Assembly (NCBI GenBank): GCA_040766655.1
Contig: JAXGQB010000006.1
Span: 434,001-498,000 of the forward strand
Direction of reading: 5' to 3'
DNA length: 64,000 nt
Source of the DNA: JALOOB01 sp040766655
GTDB lineage: Bacteria > Chloroflexota > Anaerolineae > CG2-30-64-16
Part shown: positions 38,553-47,147 of the stretch, one piece after another
How positions within the stretch are numbered: the stretch's first letter is position 1
Layout of the letters: each line of letters starts with the position of its first letter
Notes under the pieces: generated by a model
What the model was told of the DNA's origin: nothing
Databases searched by the model: none
The model's input: the letters and a program-made list of their open reading frames with translations, nothing else
Translations under genes and position numbers: made by a program

Positions 38553-41453
38553 TTGCCGCAAACATATGTTGCGCTCGACCTCGAGACGACCGGCCTGAAC
38601 GCCGAGAAGGATCAGATCATCGAGGTCGGTGCAGTCAAAGTCCAGGATGGCGAGCCGGTCGACCGGTTCGAGACCCTGGTGAACCCGGGCCGGCCGATTC
38701 CACATGAGATCACCCTCCTGACCGGCATCCGCAACGAAGACGTCATCCGCCAGCCTTCGTTCGAGCAGGTGGCCCCGGCCCTGGATCGCTTCGTCGGCGC
38801 AGCGCCCGTGGTGGCCCATAACGCCAGCTTCGACCTGGGTTTCCTGCGCGCACGGGGCCTGCTGGTCGAGACCACCGGCCTGGACACCTGGGAGCTGGCC
38901 TCCGTGCTCATCCCCTCCCGGCCGTCGTACAGCCTGGCCAGCCTGGCAGCGCACTTCGGCATCGACTCTCCCAACCAGCATCGCGCGCTGAACGATGCCG
39001 ACGTGACCGCCAGGCTGTTTGAGATCCTGCGCGAACGGGCGGGCCTGCTGCCCAGGGGCGTGCTGGCTGAGATCGTCCGGCTGGCAAACCGGAGCTCGTG
39101 GCCGCTTCGGGTCGTGTTCGCCGAAGCTGCCGAAGCTGCCGGCATCGGGGTCATTCCGGATCGGGAGCTGCCGCTGGAGCAGGTCGTCCCCGGCTGCGCC
39201 CTGTTTGCCGCGTGGAAGGCTTCGGAGCCGCTGGCGGCCAAAGGGGAGGCGCGGCCGGTCGACGTCGAGGCACTGGCCGCGATGCTGGAGCCGGATGGCG
39301 CGTTCGCGCGCGAGTTTCCCACCTACGAGCATCGCGCCCAGCAGGTCGAGATGCTCCATGCGGTCGCCGAGGCATTCAACCAGCAACATCACCTCATGGT
39401 CGAGGCCGGCACCGGTACCGGCAAGTCGGTGGCCTATCTCCTGCCCGCGATCGCTTATGCCGCAGGGAGCGGTGAGCGGGTCGTGGTCAGCACCAACACG
39501 ATCAACCTGCAGGACCAGTTGTTCCAGAAGGATCTGCCCGACCTGCAACGAGTTCTCGGCCGTGCCTGGGGCCGTGCCGAACCATTCCGCGCCGCGCTGC
39601 TGAAGGGGCGGAGCAACTACCTCTGCACCTCCCGGCTGGCCGCGCTCCGGTCGCGGTCGCCGCTCAGCGATGACGAGGTGCGGGGCCTGGCGCGCATCTT
39701 CTGTTGGCTGCCCCAGACGCGCACGGGCGATCAGTCCGAGCTGTCGCTGCCATGGCCCAGCGATCGGTTCGTGTGGAGCCAGGTGGCCGCGGACAACGAG
39801 GGGTGCTCGGTCGAGCGGTGCTACCGGGAGACCGGTGGGCGGTGCTTCTTCTACCGCGCGCACAAGGATGCCGACGCGGCACACGTCGTGGTCGTGAATC
39901 ACGCGCTGCTGATGGCGGATGCGGCCACCGGCAATCGGGTGTTGCCCGAGTATCGTCGCCTCATCGTCGACGAGGCGCACCACCTGGAGGATGCGGTCAC
40001 GGACCAGCTGTCGTTCCGGGCCGATGGCTTCACGCTGAACCAGATGTTCGGCCGCCTGTTCCAGCGCGGCGCCGGAACGGGTGCGGGCAGCGGGCGGGGA
40101 CGCGCAACAGACGCGGGCAGGCCGCGGACCGGCCTGTTGGGCGACATCTCAGCGACCTTGCGCACCAATCTGCCCCGGCACGTCTTCGAGCCGCTGCAGA
40201 ACGCGATCATCGCGACGCAGGGTGACGTCGAGGCCGCACGCAGCAGGCTGGACGGATTCTGGAGCGTCATCGATGATTTCGTCCAGGATGCGGCGCCGCG
40301 TGGCGACCGGGATGAGTATGGTTTCCGTCTGCGCGTCACGTCTGGGACGCGTGCCCAGCCCGTCTGGGTGGACGTGGAGGTCGCGTGGGACAACCTCGGG
40401 GTGACGTGGAACATCCTGCTGGATCACCTGGATGCCCTGGGTGAAGCGCTGCAGGACGTCCTCGCCATCGCGCCTGATGCTGAGGAACTCGAACGCCAGA
40501 TCGAGGAGTTGGCGGGCAGTGCCTCGCGTCTGCGCGAGACCGCCGACCAGTTGGAGATGTGGGTGATGAAGCCCGACGCGAACAGCGTCTACTGGATCGA
40601 GCTGGCGCTGGGCGAGCGCGCCGCCCGCCGGGTGACGCTGCGCGCTGCGCCGGTGCACGTCGGCGAGCTGGTTCAGAAAAATATCCTTTTCCACAATGAC
40701 ACCGTCGTGCTGACCTCGGCCACGCTGCGGACGGCCGGCACGTTCGACTACGTGCGCGACCGCCTCGCCGCGCAGGACGCGGACACGACGTTCGTCGGCT
40801 CGCCCTTCGACTACGAGGCGAGCACGCTGCTTTTCCTGCCGACCGATCTGCCCGAGCCCAACATGCCCGGGTTTCAGAGCTCGGTGGAGCAGGCAGTCAT
40901 CGGGCTGGGCAGGGCGCTGGGGGGCAGGACCCTCGCCCTCTTCACCAGCTACGCGCAGCTGCGGCGCACTGCCAGTGCGATCGCACCTGCACTGATGCGC
41001 GAAGGCGTCACGGTGCTCAGCCAGGGCTCCGGCGGCTCGCGACACCAGTTGCTGGAGACGTTCAGGGGCGCGAACAACACCGTGTTGCTGGGAACGCGCA
41101 GCTTCTGGGAGGGCGTTGACGTTGTCGGTTCGGCGCTCAGCGCACTGGTGCTCGTGCGCCTGCCGTTTGCCGTGCCCACCGATCCCCTGGTGGCCGCGCG
41201 TAGCGAGACTTTCGACGATCCGTTCCACCACTACCAGGTGCCCGATGCGATCCTGCGCTTCCGCCAGGGCTTCGGCCGGCTGATTCGGAGCAAGACGGAC
41301 CGGGGCGTCGTGGTCATCCTGGACAAGCGCGTCACGTCCAAGGGGTATGGCCACCTGTTCCTGGAGAGCCTCCCCGAGTGCACGGTGCAGCGGGCTCCGC
41401 TGATGAACCTGGCGCAGGCCGCGCGGGAGTGGGTGGACGGCGCAGGCCGCTAA
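38553..41453 (+). CDS. DnaQ-type 3'-5' exonuclease fused to DinG-family DNA helicase
   Basis: A 966-residue protein. Residues 1-165 are a DEDDh exonuclease (VALDLETTGLNAEKDQIIEVGAV; VVAHNASFDLGFLRARGL; HRALNDADVTA). The helicase follows with MVEAGTGTGKSVAYLLPA, an XPD-like Fe-S cysteine set (NYLCTSRL, GCSVERCYRETGGRC), VNHALLM, IVDEAHHLEDAV and the final LIRSKTDRGVVVILDKR. This is the Gram-positive/Chloroflexi-type DinG with an N-terminal exonuclease. TTG start at 38553, 8 nt after GGAG. Likely acts on R-loops, G-quadruplexes or recombination intermediates. Confidence 0.93.
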   Translation: MPQTYVALDLETTGLNAEKDQIIEVGAVKVQDGEPVDRFETLVNPGRPIPHEITLLTGIRNEDVIRQPSFEQVAPALDRFVGAAPVVAHNASFDLGFLRARGLLVETTGLDTWELASVLIPSRPSYSLASLAAHFGIDSPNQHRALNDADVTARLFEILRERAGLLPRGVLAEIVRLANRSSWPLRVVFAEAAEAAGIGVIPDRELPLEQVVPGCALFAAWKASEPLAAKGEARPVDVEALAAMLEPDGAFAREFPTYEHRAQQVEMLHAVAEAFNQQHHLMVEAGTGTGKSVAYLLPAIAYAAGSGERVVVSTNTINLQDQLFQKDLPDLQRVLGRAWGRAEPFRAALLKGRSNYLCTSRLAALRSRSPLSDDEVRGLARIFCWLPQTRTGDQSELSLPWPSDRFVWSQVAADNEGCSVERCYRETGGRCFFYRAHKDADAAHVVVVNHALLMADAATGNRVLPEYRRLIVDEAHHLEDAVTDQLSFRADGFTLNQMFGRLFQRGAGTGAGSGRGRATDAGRPRTGLLGDISATLRTNLPRHVFEPLQNAIIATQGDVEAARSRLDGFWSVIDDFVQDAAPRGDRDEYGFRLRVTSGTRAQPVWVDVEVAWDNLGVTWNILLDHLDALGEALQDVLAIAPDAEELERQIEELAGSASRLRETADQLEMWVMKPDANSVYWIELALGERAARRVTLRAAPVHVGELVQKNILFHNDTVVLTSATLRTAGTFDYVRDRLAAQDADTTFVGSPFDYEASTLLFLPTDLPEPNMPGFQSSVEQAVIGLGRALGGRTLALFTSYAQLRRTASAIAPALMREGVTVLSQGSGGSRHQLLETFRGANNTVLLGTRSFWEGVDVVGSALSALVLVRLPFAVPTDPLVAARSETFDDPFHHYQVPDAILRFRQGFGRLIRSKTDRGVVVILDKRVTSKGYGHLFLESLPECTVQRAPLMNLAQAAREWVDGAGR

Positions 41454-41486
41454 CGATCGGCTCCAGGTGACCGTGTGGCGCAAAGA

Positions 41487-41524
41487 AAACTCCCGGCAGG
41501 TTGTCCACTTGCCGGGAGTTTCTC
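41487..41524. terminator. Bidirectional terminator between convergent genes
   Basis: AAACTCCCGGCA (41487-41498) / TGCCGGGAGTTT (41510-41521), A-rich before and TCTCTAT after. It serves the helicase gene on + and the KAS III-like gene on -. Confidence 0.8.
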
Positions 41525-41558
41525 TATAGGGGCACGGTTGCGTCGAAAGCTCTGCCCT

Positions 41559-42881
41559 CTAGCTGGCGCTGCCGAGCTCGACGGCAACCACATCGTAGTA
41601 CGTGCCCGCGCCGAAGCCGTCGAACATGATATGATCGCCCGGACGGAGATCGCGCAGCTTGCGCAGGAAGGCGATCATGGCAGACGCGGCGCTGACGTTG
41701 CCGAAGTCGCTCAGAAGCCAGGGCATGGGGACGCTGATTCCCTCCCTCTGCAACTGCTTCGCCTTCAGCAGGTTGATCTTGTAGTTCGCATGGTGCACGA
41801 TGGTCACGCAGATGTCCTTGCCCGGTGTGCCCACGCGCCCCATGCGCTCCCGGTACGCGCCGTAGACCGTCCTCACGGCACTGACGCCGCTGCGCACGAA
41901 CAGCTTGACCATGCCCATGGGCCCAGCCATCACCACCGGGCCGGCGCCGGCCGCGGGCTCGTGCTGCAGCCCGGCAATGCGCAGCGAGTGTTCGCCCGTC
42001 TCCTGCACCTCGAGCAACCCGTGGCGGGAGTGGGGATAGGTCATGCGCACCTGGAGCAGTCCCTCTTCGTCGTACACTTCCTGGGCGCCGCCTGCGAGGA
42101 ACGCCATGTTCTGGCCCGGTATGAGGCCGAACACGCCTGCGCCGTTGCCGAAGAGCTGCAGCGCCTGCGCGTCGAGCGTCTGGTGCATCACCCGTGAGAG
42201 GCCTTCGATGCCGCCCACCAGCACCTTCTTGCCGCGCAGCGTCTGCGCCAGGCGTGACAGCTCCGGATTGAGGGCCAGGTTCAGCGCGGCCACCGACCCA
42301 TCGCAGGCTTTGTGGACGCTCACCTTGATGCTGCGCTCTGGGATGCCGGCCCGCGCCGCGATGCGCTCGACGTAGTCGGGCACGGCGGGCGTGGTGGCGC
42401 CGATCAGCACCGCATCGACCTCGGCCGGGTCCCACCCTGCGGCGTGGCTGGCCTCTGCCAGAAAGCGGGCGCCAGCCTCCACCTCGACCTCGATGTGCTC
42501 CTGGTCCGAGAGGTGAGGCACGTGGTGCCGGTAGTTGAATCCAAGCTCGCCGACGTTGAGCGCACCGTTTTCGCCGAGTCCGTGGCCGAGGATCTGTTCG
42601 ACCGTCGCGGCCAGCGCCGCGTTGGAGCAGCACTCGCCCCACGTGCCGTATGCACCGCCGATGCCCAGCGCCGCGTTGGTGACCTGTTCGATCCCGATGG
42701 GCACGCCAGGCCCGACGCCGATGGTCTCCAGCTGGACGCCAGGTCGCTCGTAAAAGGAAGTCGTGTCGGCAGAGCCGACCGTGCCGGCTGCGCCGACCGT
42801 GCCGGGAGTGCCGACCTTACCGGCTGCGCCGACCGTGCCGGCATCGCCGGCGGACTCAGTAGTCTCGCTCATCTGCTCCAT
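41559..42881 (-). CDS. KAS III/FabH-like 3-oxoacyl synthase with repetitive N-terminus
   Basis: A 440-residue thiolase-fold enzyme. The triad is visible: Cys in SVHKACDGSVAALNLAL, His in VTIVHHANYKINLLKAK and Asn in SDFGNVSAASAMIAFL. This matches FabH-type condensing enzymes, but the protein is ~100 residues longer than E. coli FabH. Residues 10-36 are a low-complexity repeat built from GTVGAAG-like units, probably disordered. The start is uncertain (ATG 42881 or 42872). It is a single gene without fatty-acid neighbours, so it may serve a specialised lipid or polyketide pathway. Confidence 0.82.
   Translation of the reverse strand: MEQMSETTESAGDAGTVGAAGKVGTPGTVGAAGTVGSADTTSFYERPGVQLETIGVGPGVPIGIEQVTNAALGIGGAYGTWGECCSNAALAATVEQILGHGLGENGALNVGELGFNYRHHVPHLSDQEHIEVEVEAGARFLAEASHAAGWDPAEVDAVLIGATTPAVPDYVERIAARAGIPERSIKVSVHKACDGSVAALNLALNPELSRLAQTLRGKKVLVGGIEGLSRVMHQTLDAQALQLFGNGAGVFGLIPGQNMAFLAGGAQEVYDEEGLLQVRMTYPHSRHGLLEVQETGEHSLRIAGLQHEPAAGAGPVVMAGPMGMVKLFVRSGVSAVRTVYGAYRERMGRVGTPGKDICVTIVHHANYKINLLKAKQLQREGISVPMPWLLSDFGNVSAASAMIAFLRKLRDLRPGDHIMFDGFGAGTYYDVVAVELGSAS
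42771..42848. repeat. Short tandem repeat inside the KAS III-like gene
   Basis: Units such as GCCGACCGTGCCGG and GCTGCGCCGACCGTG recur about five times with few changes, coding for GTVGAAG-type peptide repeats. Slippage here would change protein length in steps. Confidence 0.7.
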
Positions 42882-43068
42882 CCCGTCCACAGGTGTCAAG
42901 AAGTAACCCTGCCTAATCACAACACCCGAACCTGCGAATAGTAGCGCGTCTGTCTGGATGGTGCAATTCTGGCGCGCGTGTTCCATGGTCTGGAGTGGCG
43001 CTCAGTTGAACACACCTGAGTGGTTGGGGGATGAGGTCAGTTACCTGCGATACCCGGCCCGAGGACCC

Positions 43069-43731
43069 TCACTGCACTGCAATCGACGCCAGGCCGGCCA
43101 GCGTGACGATATCCTCCGTGTAGGCAACGACGCGCAGCGTCGTGTCGAGGAAGGTGCGGTCCGTCAGGCTGCCACGCCAGGCCACTGAGTCGCCGACGCG
43201 GCGATAGGGGTAGTCACCGGTCCCCTCGAACTGCGCGCCTTCGTCGGTCTTGCCGATGAAGCGCAGCGTCGTGCCGGGGACGCTGTCGCCCTTCTTCACC
43301 GTGTAGCCCGTCGCCACCTTGTAGTTGTAGGGCGCCGAGCCGGGGAGGCCGGCCGGCGTTGGATTCGCGTTTCTCACCGTGATGCGCACGGTGCCGACCG
43401 TCTGCAGCTTCGTCTCGCTGGCCAGGACGATGCGCAGGGGCATGGAGACATCGACGCCTGGCGCGACCGTACCCTTCCAGTTGAGCGAGTCGCCGACCTT
43501 CTTAACCGCGCGCTGATCGTTGATGAGAACTTCGGCGCCCCGTTCCGAGTAGCCGACGAAGCGGATGTTGGAGCCGGGGATCGCCTCACCCAGCGCGATG
43601 CCATGCTCCGTCGCGCCGTCGAAGACCAGCGTGCCGCTCGCTCCGCCGCCCATGCCGGGGACGAGGGAACAGCCGCCGAGCGTCGCGAGCACCGCAACTA
43701 ATGCTACCAACAGCAACCCATACCGGAACAT
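43069..43731 (-). CDS. Lipoprotein with two homologous beta-rich repeats
   Basis: A 220-residue exported lipoprotein: signal peptide LLLVALVAVLATLGGC with lipobox LGGC at residues 18-21. Two similar halves follow: IPGSNIRFVGYSERGAEV...VGDSLNWKGTV and VPGTTLRFIGKTDEGAQF...VGDSVAWRGSL, each ending LRIV or LRVV. I do not recognise the domain. GAGGG lies before the ATG. Single-gene unit in the opposite direction to the mannosidase. Confidence 0.8.
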   Translation of the reverse strand: MFRYGLLLVALVAVLATLGGCSLVPGMGGGASGTLVFDGATEHGIALGEAIPGSNIRFVGYSERGAEVLINDQRAVKKVGDSLNWKGTVAPGVDVSMPLRIVLASETKLQTVGTVRITVRNANPTPAGLPGSAPYNYKVATGYTVKKGDSVPGTTLRFIGKTDEGAQFEGTGDYPYRRVGDSVAWRGSLTDRTFLDTTLRVVAYTEDIVTLAGLASIAVQ

Positions 43732-43941
43732 GACGCCCTCCTCTCACTCAACTTCATTACGCAGCCACACGGTAATTGGTTCCCTGCACCGGCCCCGTCC
43801 TCCGCGCGGCTAGAGACAGTTTATCATGGGCCACGTGTCAGCCCAACTCGCTCGTGGTGCGGCGTGGTCTATTGGCGCGATGGCGTGGTACACTGGGCCG
43901 CGATGCGTGAGCGCCGCATAGAACCAGTGCAAGGTGAGGCC

Positions 43942-46900
43942 ATGAGATTCTTCACCGTCGAAAAGATCGAAAGGCTCCTGCGGGACGTCCGGGCTTCCGT
44001 CACGCGCGGCAGCGCCGACATTCCCCGCTTCAAGTTCCGGCAGACCCCGTTCTCTGACGATGCCATCGCCGGGGCGGAACGCCCCGAGTACGACGATCGC
44101 GGCTGGGATGACTTCCACGTGGGCGGTGCGTGGGGCGGCTACGACTTCACCGCCTGGTTTCGCGCGGCCGTCCCGATCCCGCCGGACTGGCGCGATCGGA
44201 AGCTGGCGCTGCGCCTGCTCCCCGGGCCGCCCGACGGCGGCGAATCCACCGCGGAGGCGCTGCTCTATGTCGAGGGCCGGCCGCTGCAGGCCTTCGATGC
44301 CTGGCACAGCGAGGCGTGGCTCCCGCCGGAGCTCCTGGCGCGCGGGGAAATCCACATCGCGCTCAAGGCGTGGAGCGGCGTGCTCGGGGTTCCGGAGCGG
44401 CGGCGATTTGAAACCGCACAGCTCGTGTGGCTCGACGAGGGGGCAGAGCGCCTCGTCGCCCTGGCAGACACGCTGCTCGGAACCGTGCGCGTCCTGCCGG
44501 AGACCGACCTGCGACGGGGAATGATCCTGCAGGCGCTGAACGAGGCGTTTCTCGCGGTGGATTTCGCCCGGCCCGGCTCCGATGGCTTCTATGCGTCCGT
44601 CGCAGACGCGGCGCGCGGGCTGGAGCGTGCAGTCGACGGATGGCGGGAGATGGGCGAGCTCAAGCCGCGGGTGGTGGCCCTGGGCCACGCGCACATCGAC
44701 ATGGCCTGGCTGTGGCGGCTGGCGCACACGCGCGAGAAGGCGGCCCGCACCTTCACCACGGTGCTCCACCTGATGCGCCAATATCCCGAGTATCGCTACG
44801 TGCACTCCTCGCCGCAGCTCTACAAGTTCCTGAAGGAGGACTACCCGGAGATCTTCGCCCGGGTGAAGGAGCGGATCGCCGCGGGGCAGTGGGAGATCAC
44901 CGGCGCGACGTGGGTCGAGCCCGACACCAACCTGACGGGCGGCGAGTCACTGGTCCGCCAGTTCCTGTTCGGCTCCCGCTGGGTGCGGCAGGAGTTCGGC
45001 GTCGAGATGCGGCTGCTCTGGCTGCCGGACGTCTTCGGCTACTCCGCCGCGCTGCCGCAGATCATCGCGAAGAGCGGGGTCCGCTACTTCCTGACCAGCA
45101 AGATCAGCTGGAGCCAGTTCAATCGCTTCCCGCACGACACCTTCCGCTGGCGCGGGCTGGACGGGACGGAGGTGCTGACGCACTTTCTCACCACGCCGGA
45201 GGCCGGCACGTCCATGTTCACCTACAACTCGCAGATGCGGCCGGTCGACGTCCAGGGGACGTGGGACAGCTACCGGCAGCGCGACGTCAACGACGAGCTG
45301 CTGATCCTGTTCGGTTGGGGCGACGGCGGCGGCGGCCCGACGCAGACCATGCTGGACCTGGCGACCGTGGGCAGGAACCTGCCCGGCCTGCCCTACGTTG
45401 CGCCGGATAAGGCGGAGCCGTTCTTCGAGCGCCTCGCCGCGCGGGTGGCCCCCAAGGAGTTGCCCGTGTGGGACGGCGAGCTGTACCTGGAGTATCACCG
45501 GGGCACGTACACCTCGCAGGCACGGACCAAGCGCGCGAACCGCCTGGCGGAGATCGCGTACCACAACGCGGAGTGGCTCAGCGCGCTGGCCGACGTGCTG
45601 ACGGGCGGTCGCGCGTATCCTGCGGCCGAGCTGAACGAGGGCTGGGAGCGCATCCTGCTCAACCAGTTCCACGACATCCTGCCCGGCTCCTCCATCCGGC
45701 AGGTCTACGAGGACGCCGCGCGCGACTACGAGCACGTCACCGCCATCGCGCAGCGGGCCATCGAACGCGGCCAACGCGCCATCGCTGAGCGCCTCGCTGC
45801 CGGCCGCCCGGCCACTGGTGAAACATCCCTGTTGGTGTTCAACCCGGTCTCGTGGCCGAGGGACGGGGTGGTGGAGATCCCTGCGGAGCAGGCGGCGGGC
45901 CTGCACTTCTCTGAGTCGCCGCGGGCGCAGCTGGTTCAGGGCAAAGATGGCGCGCGCTGGCTCGTGTCCGTGCGCGACGTGCCTGCGCTGGGATACGGGG
46001 TCTACGGCGGCGATACATTCACCTCCCCGCTGCCGGCCATTCCGGGCGACGAGATCACCGTCACCCCCACGGGCGTCGAAAACCGCTTCCACCGGGTGGC
46101 GCTAAATGAACACGGGCAGATCACCTCGCTGGTGGATAAGCGATCCGGCCGCGAGGTGCTGGCGCGGGGCAGCAGGGGCAACGTCCTCCAGGTCTTCGAG
46201 GACATGCCGATGCAGTATGACGCCTGGGACATCGACATCTACTACGGCGAGAAGCAGGCGGAGATCGTCGACCTCATCGAGTCGACCGTGGAGGAGACGG
46301 GGCCGGTCCGCGGCAGCCTGCGCCTGCGCTGGCGATTCCGCGACTCGACGATCACCCAGCGCATCACGCTCCACGCGGAGAGCCCGCGCATCGACTTCCG
46401 CACGGAGATCGATTGGCACGAGGTCCAGACCCTGCTGAAGGTGGCCTTCCCGGTCGCGGTGCGCGCGACGCGGGCCACTTACGACATCCAGTTCGGCTCG
46501 ATCGAGCGGCCGGCGCACTGGAACACGAGTTGGGACTGGGCGCGCTTCGAGGTCCCGGCGCAGAAGTGGGTCGATCTGTCCGAGGGCGACTACGGCGTGG
46601 CGCTGCTCAACGACTGCAAGTACGGCCACGACATCCATGACAACGTCATGCGCCTCACGCTGATCAAGTCCGCGATCAGCCCGGACGCGACCGCGGACCA
46701 GGGGCGCCACGTCTTCACCTACAGTCTCCTGCCGCACGCGGGCGACTGGCGTGCGGGCGGCGTGGTGCACGAGGCGTACGCGCTCAACTACCCGCTGCTC
46801 CCCGCGCCGCTGGATTGCGGGCCGAAGCTTCTGCCGTGGGGAGACCGTGCAGGGGAGCTGTCCGACCGCTGCTCGTTGGCCGAGGTCAGCGCCGGCAACG

Positions 46901-47139
46901 TGATCGTCGAGACGGTCAAGCGCTCCGAGGATGATCCCGAGGCCTGGGTGTTCCGCGTCTACGAGTTCGAGCAGAGCCGGCGCCACCGCGTGCGCTTAAG
47001 CTTCTGCCATCCCGTCAGGCATGCGGTCGAGAGCAACCTGGTGGAGCGGGAGGAGCGGCCCGTGGACTTCGACCCCGGCGGGATCACGTTCGACATTCTC
47101 CCGTTCGAGATCAAGACCTTCATCGTGTGGTTCGCCTGA
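43942..47139 (+). CDS. GH38 alpha-mannosidase
   Basis: A 1065-residue glycosidase. The N-terminal beta-domain is followed by the catalytic barrel: VVALGHAHIDMAWLWRLAHTREK with the zinc ligands, WEITGATWVEPDTNLTGGESLVRQF, MRLLWLPDVFGYSAALPQII with the nucleophile Asp, and LNQFHDILPGSS with a zinc His. The C-terminal beta-domains are those of GH38. No signal peptide is visible, so it is likely cytoplasmic and acts on imported mannose-containing oligosaccharides. Start at ATG 43942 after AAGGTGAGG; the upstream in-frame extension has no conserved content. Confidence 0.95.
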   Translation: MRFFTVEKIERLLRDVRASVTRGSADIPRFKFRQTPFSDDAIAGAERPEYDDRGWDDFHVGGAWGGYDFTAWFRAAVPIPPDWRDRKLALRLLPGPPDGGESTAEALLYVEGRPLQAFDAWHSEAWLPPELLARGEIHIALKAWSGVLGVPERRRFETAQLVWLDEGAERLVALADTLLGTVRVLPETDLRRGMILQALNEAFLAVDFARPGSDGFYASVADAARGLERAVDGWREMGELKPRVVALGHAHIDMAWLWRLAHTREKAARTFTTVLHLMRQYPEYRYVHSSPQLYKFLKEDYPEIFARVKERIAAGQWEITGATWVEPDTNLTGGESLVRQFLFGSRWVRQEFGVEMRLLWLPDVFGYSAALPQIIAKSGVRYFLTSKISWSQFNRFPHDTFRWRGLDGTEVLTHFLTTPEAGTSMFTYNSQMRPVDVQGTWDSYRQRDVNDELLILFGWGDGGGGPTQTMLDLATVGRNLPGLPYVAPDKAEPFFERLAARVAPKELPVWDGELYLEYHRGTYTSQARTKRANRLAEIAYHNAEWLSALADVLTGGRAYPAAELNEGWERILLNQFHDILPGSSIRQVYEDAARDYEHVTAIAQRAIERGQRAIAERLAAGRPATGETSLLVFNPVSWPRDGVVEIPAEQAAGLHFSESPRAQLVQGKDGARWLVSVRDVPALGYGVYGGDTFTSPLPAIPGDEITVTPTGVENRFHRVALNEHGQITSLVDKRSGREVLARGSRGNVLQVFEDMPMQYDAWDIDIYYGEKQAEIVDLIESTVEETGPVRGSLRLRWRFRDSTITQRITLHAESPRIDFRTEIDWHEVQTLLKVAFPVAVRATRATYDIQFGSIERPAHWNTSWDWARFEVPAQKWVDLSEGDYGVALLNDCKYGHDIHDNVMRLTLIKSAISPDATADQGRHVFTYSLLPHAGDWRAGGVVHEAYALNYPLLPAPLDCGPKLLPWGDRAGELSDRCSLAEVSAGNVIVETVKRSEDDPEAWVFRVYEFEQSRRHRVRLSFCHPVRHAVESNLVEREERPVDFDPGGITFDILPFEIKTFIVWFA

Positions 47140-47147
47140 GCAACACC

